Shown here in pieces: positions 25,408-33,168 of a stretch of 64,000 nucleotides of DNA. The DNA is from JAHIKV01 sp963733145 (GTDB lineage: Bacteria; Planctomycetota; Planctomycetia; Pirellulales; Thermoguttaceae), in assembly GCA_963733145.1 (NCBI GenBank), contig CAVTCJ010000015.1, positions 124,001 through 188,000 of the forward strand. The letters run 5' to 3'. Below the pieces are notes generated by a model. That model searched no databases. It was not told the origin of the DNA and worked only from the letters and a program-made list of their open reading frames with translations. Made by a program: the position numbers and the translations under genes. Each line of letters begins with the position of its first letter. Positions within the stretch are counted from its first letter, which is position 1.

Positions 25408-26850
25408 ATGGCCGATAGCGCGCGTTCCCCATCCGCCGAGCCGTTGGGCATGCGCTGGCCGATCCATCGCCAGTTGCTCGTGCCGATGGTCTCGGTCGTG
25501 CTGCTGGCCAGTCTGCTGGCGACGGCGATTACCGCATTTTGGATCGCCCGCCGGGTGCGCACCGAGCAGGTCGAAAATCTGCGCCGCGTGGCCGAGACGC
25601 TCGGCGAGGCGCCCTTCCCGTTCACCGGTCCCGTGATGGCGCAAATCAAGGGGCTGTCCGGTGCCGAGTTGGTGCTGGTCGGCTCGGACGGGAACCTCCG
25701 CGAGAGCACGCTGCCCGTCGATCGCGCTTGGTTGGACAGTCTGGCAAAGATCGAAAAATCACCCGGCGGCGACGCGGATGCGGAGAGCAAATTGGTGTCG
25801 CTGGGCGAGCGGGATTATCTGGTCGATTTCGTCGGGGTCGGAGGGCGGTTCCGCCCGGCCGACGCCTCGACGCTGTGGATTCTGTATCCCGAGGACCAAC
25901 TGGTTTCGCGGGTCTATCAGGCAGTGTATCCGGCGTTGATCGCCGGGCTGGTGGCCGCGGCGATTGCGGTGGCGATAACGACATGGCTGGCCCGGCGTTT
26001 GGCCCGGCCGTTGGGCGACCTCGCGGCGCGGACGGCGGCGATCGCCCAAGGAGATTTCACTCCGCTGGCCGTGGGCCGGCGGAACGACGAGCTGCGCGAT
26101 CTGGTCGAATCGATCAATCGAATGGCCGAGCAGTTGGCCGGCTACGAGCGGCAAGTCCGCCGCCACGAGCGGCTGAAGACGCTGGGGCAACTGGGGGCCT
26201 CAATGGCCCATCAGCTCCGCAACGCGGCCACCGGCGGACGAATGGCCATCGAACTGCACCGCCGCCAATGCGCCGGCGGCGCGGCCGACGAATCGCTCGA
26301 GGTAGCCCTGCGGCAACTCCAACTGATGGAGTCCTACCTGCGGCAGTTCCTGTCCATCGGCGAATCGGCCCCGGCCTGCGCGCAACGAGTCAATGCCGCG
26401 CTGCTGGTCGAGGAGGTGCTGCGGCTCATCCGGCCGTCCTGCGTCCACGCGGGCATCGAGTTGCAATTTACCCCGCCCGGCGAGCCGTTGTTACTCCGCG
26501 GCGACCCGGAAGCGCTCCGCCAGTTGGTGACGAACCTCGTGCTGAACGCCTCGGAGGCGGCCGTGGCGACCAAATCAGCGCCGCCGCGGGTGTGGGTGGA
26601 GGTCGTACAAGACTCGGCCGAGGAAGGCGCGATCCGCGTCCGCGACAACGGCCCCGGCCCGACCCCCGAGGTCGGCGAGCAGTTGTTCGATTCGTTTGTC
26701 ACCACCAAGCCGGACGGATTTGGGATCGGACTGTTCGTCGCCCGGCAGATTGCCGAGCGCCACGGCGGCCGGCTCGTTTGGCGCCGCGACGGCGAGGAGA
26801 CCTGTTTCTCGTTCGAGTTTCCCTTGGCTTCGGAAAACGACGCGGTTTGA
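25408..26850 (+). CDS. Sensor histidine kinase, partner of the NtrC-type regulator
   Basis: 480 aa. Membrane helix about 22-46 (LLVPMVSVVLLASLLATAIT), an extracytoplasmic sensor of about 125 residues, second helix (AVYPALIAGLVAAAIAVAI), HAMP (LARRLARPLGDLAARTAAIA), HisKA with SMAHQLRNAATGGRMAIELH (phospho-acceptor His), and HATPase_c: LVTNLVLNASEAA (N box), VRDNGPGPTPEV (G1), KPDGFGIGLFVARQI (G2). All key residues are present. Start ATG 25408; the longer frame upstream runs across the palindromic operators. Gene order kinase then regulator, 137 bp apart with a palindrome between. Confidence 0.92.
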   Translation: MADSARSPSAEPLGMRWPIHRQLLVPMVSVVLLASLLATAITAFWIARRVRTEQVENLRRVAETLGEAPFPFTGPVMAQIKGLSGAELVLVGSDGNLRESTLPVDRAWLDSLAKIEKSPGGDADAESKLVSLGERDYLVDFVGVGGRFRPADASTLWILYPEDQLVSRVYQAVYPALIAGLVAAAIAVAITTWLARRLARPLGDLAARTAAIAQGDFTPLAVGRRNDELRDLVESINRMAEQLAGYERQVRRHERLKTLGQLGASMAHQLRNAATGGRMAIELHRRQCAGGAADESLEVALRQLQLMESYLRQFLSIGESAPACAQRVNAALLVEEVLRLIRPSCVHAGIELQFTPPGEPLLLRGDPEALRQLVTNLVLNASEAAVATKSAPPRVWVEVVQDSAEEGAIRVRDNGPGPTPEVGEQLFDSFVTTKPDGFGIGLFVARQIAERHGGRLVWRRDGEETCFSFEFPLASENDAV

Positions 26851-26867
26851 GAGAATATCGTGTTTGA

Positions 26868-26975
26868 GTGGAATGTAATGCAGAATGCAAAGTGAAAAAT
26901 GCAAAATGCAAAATTATCAAACGGATTCATGCATTTTGCATTTTGCACTTTACATTTTTCATTTTACATTTATTT
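26868..26975. repeat. AATGCAAAATGC-type AT-rich palindrome
   Basis: Left half has AAAATGCAAAATGCAAAATT, right half GCATTTTGCATTTTGCAC; they form a long AT-rich hairpin between kinase and regulator, unlike the GC-rich repeats elsewhere. Confidence 0.75.
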
Positions 26976-26987
26976 CCCGATCCGATC

Positions 26988-28433
26988 ATGTCGCACATCC
27001 TGATCGTCGATGACGAGCAAAGCATCTGCTGGGGGCTGAGCAAGCTGGTCGAGGGACTGGGCCACACGGCGGCCGTCGCCTCCTCGGCGGAACAGGCCTT
27101 CCAGGCGGCCGAAGCGCAGCCGCCCCACGCCATCGTGCTCGACGTCCGCCTGCCCGGCATGGACGGACTCACGGCCATGAAGCGGTTCCGCGAACTGCTC
27201 GGGCCCACGCCGGTGATTATCATCACCGCCTACGGCGATCTGGCCACCGCGGTCGAGGCCGTCCGCAACGGGGCCGCCGAATATCTGACCAAGCCGTTCG
27301 ACCTGAACGTCGCACAGCGGGCGATCGAACACGCATTGACCACACAGGCCGAGAAACGGGCCGCGGATCAAGCGGATCAGGCGGACGGCCAATTTGCCCC
27401 GGTCAAAAAATCGGGAACCATCCCCTTTTTCCGCGGCCGGCTGATCGGCTCCTCGCCGGCGATACAGGAGGTGTTCAAACGGATTGCGGTCGTCGCGCCC
27501 AGCGAGGCGTGCGTCCACGTCCACGGCCCCAGCGGCGCCGGCAAGGAACTGGTCGCCCGCGCGATCCATCAGTACAGCCGCCGCTCGGCGGGACCGTTCG
27601 TGCCGGTCAATCTGGCCTCGCTCAGCCCGTCGCTGGCCGAGAGCGAGCTGTTCGGCCACGTCCGCGGTGCGTTCACCGGCGCGGAGACGGCCCGCAAGGG
27701 ACTGCTCGAACAGGCCCACGGCGGGACGATCTTCTTCGACGAGGTGGCCGACGTCCCGCTGGCAATGCAGGTGAAGCTGCTGCGGGTGCTGGAATACGGC
27801 GACATCATCCCCGTCGGCGCCGGCCGCTCGGTGCGGAGCGATTTCCGCGTCATCTCGGCCACCCACCAGAACCTTCATCAGCGGGTAGTCCGGGGCGAGT
27901 TCCGCGAGGACCTCTACTTCCGGCTGATTACCTTTGACATCGAGATTCCGCCGCTGCGGGAACGGGCCGGCGACATCGCCGAACTGGCGGAATACTTCCT
28001 CGACCACTTCGCGGCGCGGGGCGGCGTGGGCCGGCCGGCGGTGGCCCCGGAGACGATCGCGGCCTTGGAGGGGCGGCCCTGGCACGGCAACGTCCGCGAG
28101 CTGCGCAACGCCCTGGAGCACGCCATGATCCTGGCCCGCGGCGGGACGATCCTGCCCGAACACCTGCCGCCGCCGACGCCGCCGGGCAGCGACTCCGCCC
28201 AGACCCGGCAGGCGATGCTGGCCGCGATGATTCGCGACTGGGCCCTGCATGAGATCAGCCGCACGGAGCCGTCGAACGACCTTTATCAACAACTCTTGGA
28301 GATCGTCGAGCCGCCGCTGTTGGAGACGGTTCTCCAGCAGAACAACAATCAGTTTCTCGCCGCCGCCCGGCAGTTGGGCCTGCACCGCGTGACGCTCAAG
28401 CGGAAGGTGAGTCAGTATCGAGAGGGAGAGTGA
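26988..28433 (+). CDS. NtrC-family sigma-54-dependent response regulator
   Basis: 481 aa. Receiver domain: ILIVDDEQSICWGL, phospho-Asp in AIVLDVRLPGMDGLTAM, conserved Thr in VIIITAYGD and Lys in YLTKPFD. AAA+ domain: Walker A HVHGPSGAGKELVARAI, the sigma-54 contact loop GAFTGAE, Walker B GGTIFFDEVAD, RFRVISATHQNLHQ-type sensor region, PWHGNVRELRNALEHAM. C-terminal Fis-type HTH: NNNQFLAAARQLGLHRVTLK. Activates RpoN promoters when phosphorylated by the adjacent kinase. The likely target is the sigma-54 promoter at 25231-25246. Confidence 0.95.
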   Translation: MSHILIVDDEQSICWGLSKLVEGLGHTAAVASSAEQAFQAAEAQPPHAIVLDVRLPGMDGLTAMKRFRELLGPTPVIIITAYGDLATAVEAVRNGAAEYLTKPFDLNVAQRAIEHALTTQAEKRAADQADQADGQFAPVKKSGTIPFFRGRLIGSSPAIQEVFKRIAVVAPSEACVHVHGPSGAGKELVARAIHQYSRRSAGPFVPVNLASLSPSLAESELFGHVRGAFTGAETARKGLLEQAHGGTIFFDEVADVPLAMQVKLLRVLEYGDIIPVGAGRSVRSDFRVISATHQNLHQRVVRGEFREDLYFRLITFDIEIPPLRERAGDIAELAEYFLDHFAARGGVGRPAVAPETIAALEGRPWHGNVRELRNALEHAMILARGGTILPEHLPPPTPPGSDSAQTRQAMLAAMIRDWALHEISRTEPSNDLYQQLLEIVEPPLLETVLQQNNNQFLAAARQLGLHRVTLKRKVSQYREGE

Positions 28434-28530
28434 TCCGAAGGTCGCTGTCGTCCTATACGTTCTGCAAACCGCTTGCGGTATTGCAACCGCTCAGTTGCCC
28501 CCCGCCGCGCCGCAAGGTATCATTTCTGGC

Positions 28531-29514
28531 ATGAAAACCATGGCCGTCATAGCGTTGATTCTGGGGGTTTTATCCTTGCCGGGCATCGCTCGGGGCGAGG
28601 GGGGCATGAGGGTCCGGGCGATGACCTTCAACATCCGCTTCAACAACCCCGCCGACGGCCCGAACCGCTGGTCCGAGCGGCGGGAGATGGCCGCCGAGAT
28701 GCTACGGCGATTCGACGCGGATTTTCTCGGGCTGCAAGAGGCCCTGCCCGACCAGATCGCCGATCTGCTCGAGCGCCTGCCCGAGTATCGCGAAATCGGC
28801 GCCTCGCGCGACGCCGACGGCCAAGGGGGCGAGGCGTCGCCGATCTTCTACCGTCACGATCGCTGGGCGGCCGACGAAACCCGGCAGGGCACCTTCTGGC
28901 TCTCCGACACGCCGGACGTGCCCGGTTCGATCACCTGGGGCAACGCCTGGCCGCGGATCGTCACCTGGGGCCGCTTCGTCGACCGGCGGACCGGCTGCGG
29001 CCTGTACGTCTTCAACACCCACTTGGACAACGTTTCCGCCCCCTCGCGCGGCAAGGCTGTGGCGATGATCGCCGAGCGGATCGCCCGCCGCGACCTGCCC
29101 GAGCCGGTCCTGCTGACCGGCGATTTCAACACGGCGGAATCGTCCCAGCCGATCGAGTATCTCACCGGCAAGCGGCCCGGCTCGCCCGTCCGGCTGGTCG
29201 ATACTTTCCGCGCGCTGCATCCCGGCGAGCGGCAGCCGGGCACGTTCCACGGTTTCAGCGGCATAGCGCTGCCGGGCAAGATCGACTACGTTTTCGCCTC
29301 GCCCGAGGCGCGGGTCGTCTCGGCCGAAATCATCCGCTTCAGCCAGCACGGCCGCTATCCCTCGGACCATTTCGCAGTCGCGGCCGAAGTGGTTTATCCG
29401 TTGCCGGAAAAGGTTTCGGGAACCGTTTCCGCAAGGGCTTATTCCGCAAGGCAGCCCGCTGTGGCACCATTTTACGAAACGGTTCCTGGCACCTTTTTCA
29501 CGGACGAGACATGA
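28531..29514 (+). CDS. Secreted endonuclease/exonuclease/phosphatase-family protein
   Basis: About 327 aa. Signal peptide MAVIALILGVLSLPGIARGE, then the DNase I-like fold: VRAMTFNIRFNNP (metal Asn), DFLGLQEALPDQ (Glu), VFNTHLDNVSAPSRGKA, LLTGDFNTAESSQP, KIDYVFASPEA, YPSDHFAVAAEV (Asp-His). All catalytic positions are present. Members cleave phosphodiesters or phosphomonoesters; no substrate is indicated. The last 35 residues (after VVYPLPEKVSG) come from a palindrome with GGTTTCGGGAACCGTTT-like arms (29408-29501), so the natural C-terminus is probably near residue 290. Its stop overlaps the thioesterase start (ATGA). Confidence 0.88.
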   Translation: MKTMAVIALILGVLSLPGIARGEGGMRVRAMTFNIRFNNPADGPNRWSERREMAAEMLRRFDADFLGLQEALPDQIADLLERLPEYREIGASRDADGQGGEASPIFYRHDRWAADETRQGTFWLSDTPDVPGSITWGNAWPRIVTWGRFVDRRTGCGLYVFNTHLDNVSAPSRGKAVAMIAERIARRDLPEPVLLTGDFNTAESSQPIEYLTGKRPGSPVRLVDTFRALHPGERQPGTFHGFSGIALPGKIDYVFASPEARVVSAEIIRFSQHGRYPSDHFAVAAEVVYPLPEKVSGTVSARAYSARQPAVAPFYETVPGTFFTDET

Positions 29515-29916
29515 TCGAAGTCTACTCGCATCCGCACACCGTCGGCGGCGATGAGATCGACGAGCAGGGACACGCCAACAACGTGGCCTACGTGGCGTGG
29601 ATGCAGGCGGCTGCGCTGGCCCACTCGGCGGCGCTGGGCTGGACCGCCGAGCGATACCGGCAGGCTCGGCATGGGCTGGGTCGCCCGGCGGCACGAAATC
29701 GTCTATCTCCGGCCGGCGTTGCCCGGCGACCGGCTGATCGTGGAAACCCAGGTGGCGGAGATGAAGAAGGTCACGTCCACCCGCCGCTATCGGATCGTCC
29801 GCGTCAGCGACGGCGAGCTGCTGGCCCGGGCGGAGACCGACTGGGCGTTCATCAACTACGCCACCGGCCGGCCCGTGCGGATTCCGGCCGAAATAGTTCG
29901 GGCGTTTATGGCATAA
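29511..29916 (+). CDS. Acyl-CoA thioesterase, hotdog fold (one frameshift near 29664)
   Basis: About 135 aa after correcting a one-base insertion (extra G around 29663). N-terminal part: EIDEQGHANNVAYVAWMQAA, the 4HBT/YbgC-type motif with the catalytic acid-containing helix. After the shift: MGWVARRHEIVYLRPALPGD, TSTRRYRIVRVSDGELLARA, TDWAFINYATGRPVRIPAEI. This is the full length of a hotdog thioesterase, so the gene is complete apart from the indel. Probable role is hydrolysis of short or branched acyl-CoA. Its stop codon is part of the target duplication of the IS element that follows. Confidence 0.8.
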
Positions 29917-30110
29917 CTGTCTTGGTTCAGCGTGAAATGGAAACGTCAGAGGTCGGGTTAGGATCGTTCGGGCGTTGAAATTGTTTGGTAGTGTTTGGAT
30001 TTTCCGCTTTGGTGTTGAAAGTGAAGGGGGTAAGAGACGGGCGGCGGGGTCGCCGCCCGCCTTCACTCACAACCCCTGGGTCGGCGCTCGGGTTGCGTCC
30101 CCGCAGAGCC

Positions 30111-31200
30111 CTATCCTCCGCCCAGGTCGTTCGTCATCGTAGCGTCTTTCTTTCGATCAGGCAACCGTTCGCAAGCGGGCCGCCTCGCGTTGCTCCTTTC
30201 TGCGTCTCGCGCCTCGGCCAACTTGCGGTCGCGGGCGGCGAAGATTTCCGCTTCGCGTCCGGCCAGTTTGTCCGCCGGAGCGATGTAGCCGATGGCGCTG
30301 TGCAAACGCACTTCGTTGTAATGTTTCACATACTTGGACACGATCCGCACCGCGTCTTCCAACGAATCGGCGTGCAGGGTCGGATGCACTCACCCTTGAT
30401 GCTGCCGTGAAATCGCTCCAGCTTGCCGTTGCTCTGCGGATAGTATGGGCTGGTGCGCACGTGCGTCATTCCGCAGAGGCGGATGAACTCCTTGAAGTCC
30501 TTGGCCAGGAACTGCGGCCGTTGTCGCTGATGATGCGAGGCGTCTCGTTGGGAAACTTTTCTTTTGCCCGTTGCAGGATCGTCAACTCGTCTTGCTCGGT
30601 CATCGACGCGGCGGATTTCCCAATGCACGATGGAGCGGCTGTAGCCGTCGAGGATTGTGGTGAGGAAGTAAAACGTGCCGTGGATGTTGATGTAGCTGAT
30701 GTCGATATGCCAGTGTTCGTGCGGTTTTTGCGGCTGATGGAAGCCCGTGCCTTTCTTCGACGGCTTGTTGGTCGATCGTCCGATGCGGCCCGCCGCCTTC
30801 AAGACGCGATACACGCTGCTGGGGCTGACGGCCACGACGTCGCGATCGAGCATCATGAAGGCCAAGCGCCGATAGCCTTCCAACGGATACTCGAAGGAGA
30901 AGCGGATGATGGCCTGCTTTTCCCAGTCTTCCAGCCACCAGTCGCGCGGCACCCAGCCGTTGTGCTCGTTCAGCTTGCCGTAGCGTTGTTTCCAGTCGTG
31001 GAATTTGCTTTGGCCGATGCCCAGCCAAGCCACGAACCGCCGGGCCGGAACCTCGGTCCGCTCGTGCCAACGGCGGACGTAATCGACCACTTCATCGCGG
31101 GTGTCGTGGGGAACCCAGCGTCCGTTCAGAGTTCCCCAATGGATTTTTTTGCGCGGACGTTCTCCTCCATCAATTCGGAGATGACCTCGTTCTTCTGAAC
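30111..31200 (-). CDS. IS3-type OrfB, DDE integrase-like transposase (three frameshifts)
   Basis: Integrase-core transposase entered by -1 slippage at the A7 run (KKIHWGTLNGRW). Seen: YPLEGYRRLAFMMLDRDVVA, HIDISYINIHGTFYFLTTIL (first catalytic Asp), IISDNG (second Asp, in another frame), FIRLCGMTHVRTSPYYPQSN then GKLERFHGSIKGE (Glu), and YNEVRLHSAIGYIAPADKLA. Three single-base indels, near 30612 (insertion), 30518 (deletion) and 30378 (deletion), break the frame. The 5' limit is approximate. If the indels are real the copy is dead; given the many similar indels elsewhere they may be errors. Confidence 0.8.
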
Positions 31201-31443
31201 GAGCTTGGCCTCCAGCCGGGCGATCTTCTCCTCCTGCGCCGACACCTTGCTGGCGGCCCGTTTGGCCACCGGCTGGAAGATGGCCTCCAGATTGTCGACC
31301 AGGATTTTCTGCCAAGTGTAGATTTGATTGGGCTTGATGCCGTACTCGTCGCACAGGTCCGAGATGGGAACCTTATCGACCAGATACCTCTTAAGAATGG
31401 CTGCCTTCTGGTCGGTGCCAACGCGTCGTCGTGGGGCGTTCAT
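31126..31443 (-). CDS. IS3-type OrfA (transposase helix-turn-helix subunit)
   Basis: 105 aa. RRRVGTDQKAAILKRYLVDK, VPISDLCDEYGIKPNQIYTW is the helix-turn-helix of IS3 OrfA, followed by a leucine-zipper-like coil (SAQEEKIARLEAKLVQKNEV). Near its end an A7 run (T7 at 31144-31150 on the + strand) allows a -1 slip into orfB, giving the OrfAB transposase typical of the family. Confidence 0.88.
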   Translation of the reverse strand: MNAPRRRVGTDQKAAILKRYLVDKVPISDLCDEYGIKPNQIYTWQKILVDNLEAIFQPVAKRAASKVSAQEEKIARLEAKLVQKNEVISELMEENVRAKKSIGEL

Positions 31444-31559
31444 GGAATCCTCCTCGTTTAGGGTGTAATTCTAACCCAAACGACAGAGAATTTCCATTTC
31501 CAACTGGTTCAAAACATAACGTCGCTTTGGAGTGCGGCGGACGAACTTAGCATCGGCCG

Positions 31560-32785
31560 CTATTTTTCATCGAAGAAGATGAGATGGGCTTCCACTTTCG
31601 GCAGCGCCTTTTGCACACCCCCAAGCGTTTCTCTTGCTTTGGCATCATCCCCCCGCCGAGAAGCAGCGAGGATCAGAATCTCTTCCAAATTGGGCATCTT
31701 CTGAAAAGCAGGAATCGCCGCTTCCGCCAATTGCCAATTGACGCTGACCATCTTAATCCGATCGCGACTAATGGGGCTTTTCACCTCGGCATGGCTTTCG
31801 CACGTGCTCCAGAAGAAGTCAACGGCGACATCGCTGAAGGACACCTTGCGAATGCGAAGCATCTTCACGGCCTGCAATAGCCGCTCATCCGCTTTCTTCG
31901 TAATGATGATGACCGATACGTTCGACTTTTCTGGCAGTCGATTGAGCGCTTCCAGATTCCGCATCAGTGATGGGGAATCGATAAGCTCCACTACGTATTC
32001 GCCGACCGTGCCGAACAACGCTTCCTCATGTTGGCGCATGAGACCACAATCGTTGAGGATCGGAGAAATTGCGCTTAGCCCGTCGATCATTCCGAGACGA
32101 TGAGGACACAAGCGGCAATACAGATAGGCGAGGTTGGAACAACCCGTGAGGCAATCAATTCCGTCCCAGAGACTATTATAACTATCCTCGCCCACAATGG
32201 TTTTCAATCGAGAGCTATTTTCGCAAGACACTCTGGCGAAGCCCGACGCCGCGATTTCATTAAATACGGCCTGCCGTTCGGCAATTTCCGAGGAAAGAGG
32301 TTTTGCGTTCTTTTGCCGAGTCCAGGTCCAATGGATAATGTCGCCTGCGCCGATCATAATTTCCACGCGGGGCCCGGCCTCATCGACCGATTTATCGTCC
32401 AATGGAATGACGAGAGCGTCGTTGAACTTGACAAACTTGACGACGTGAATCTTTCGAGCGTCGGCCTTGGGCTGAGCAGCCGAGTTCAAACCGCTGGCTT
32501 TGTAGCCGGCCGTTGTGGTCCTTGTCGTCTCGATGGTAGCGTCGAGGATAATCCCGTCCGAAGGTTTCATGCCACGAACGGCGATGTTGATTTTTGGATG
32601 CCCGAGAAATAGCAGATGTTTTCACCATCGCCCAGGCTTCGCATCCCGCTCATGAAAGAATGGTTGTTTTCATCGAACCATCGGCAGGTGATAATGCACT
32701 GCCGCTTTGGCGGCGACGTTTGCGCGGAAGCAAACGATGAGACGGCGACAATCGCCGCCGTGAGAAGTGTTGTGCAATGTTTCAT
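31560..32785 (-). CDS. Secreted protein of unknown function (one frameshift near 32600)
   Basis: About 408 aa when two frames are joined. The N-terminal frame gives a signal peptide (MKHCTTLLTAAIVAVSSFAS) then PPKRQCIITCRWFDENNHSF. Correcting one lost base near 32600 gives KINIAVRGMKPSDGIILDAT, which runs straight into the second frame. The middle has paired cysteines (CLTGCSNLAYLYCRLCPHRL); the C-terminal half shows leucine-rich, LRR-like strands (VIIITKKADERLLQAVKMLR, MPNLEEILILAASRRGDDAK). I do not recognise a family. An alternative reading is two coupled genes overlapping by ATGA, but the second would then lack a signal and the joined strand looks protein-like. Confidence 0.6.
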
Positions 32786-33168
32786 TGCGAGAACTCCTTT
32801 TCTCGATCAAGCTATTGGAAAGCTGGGTTGTGCAAGCATTCACGGGTTGGCTGGCTCTTCCCACGGTTGGCGGTATGGTAAGCCCAGAAGTATTCCAAGT
32901 CAATCGAGTATTTGGCTTAATAGTGGTGTAAGACTAGCCGGTAAACGCAACGGCCGATAAGGCGGAAGCAGACCTAAATTGCAGCCGCGGACGCGGGAGC
33001 GTCCGGGCAGTGCGTTCCCATGCGGAGCATGGGAACGAGGGGGGCGTTGACCACCGGTCGCGGCTTTATGGGGCAGCGGTTGCGGCTTTTGCTATTGCCC
33101 CGGAATTGCCTCGTCGGTACAAATTGCGTCCCATCTTCACTGCCGACGAGCATTACCGGGGGTTGCCC
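32786..33168. other. Gene-free gap with two palindromes
   Basis: Holds a GTTCCCATGCGGAGCATGGG hairpin (33014-33036) and a half copy of the GCGACCGGCGGTCGC family (about 33049-33069). No gene is supported; an in-frame upstream ATG of the channel gene lies here but adds no signal peptide. Confidence 0.5.

Larger units (their letters stand above)
29918..31516 (-). mobile_element. IS3-family insertion sequence with TAAC target duplication
   Basis: 1599 bp. Ends begin TG and finish CA: left TGTCTTGGTTCAGCGTG..., right (complement) TGTTTTGAACCAGTTGG..., 19 of 26 terminal bases matching. Direct repeats TAAC at 29914-29917 and 31517-31520 are the target duplication (IS3 elements make 3-4 bp). It carries overlapping orfA and orfB with an A7 slippage site. 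It landed on the stop codon of the thioesterase gene, which it leaves intact. Confidence 0.88.

Noticed and set aside
28473..29978. 501-codon open frame spanning the nuclease-fold gene and the thioesterase
   Set aside because: It is out of frame with the nuclease motifs and only captures the first part of the thioesterase by chance because of the indel near 29664.
30407..31198. Open frame of 263 codons on the + strand within the IS element
   Set aside because: It lies antisense to the transposase gene and has no independent support.
32567..32570. Two translationally coupled genes overlapping by ATGA
   Set aside because: Extending the second frame upstream gives KINIAVRGMKPSDG, a continuous strand, and the first part alone would be a bare signal peptide with 50 residues, so one gene with a lost base is preferred.
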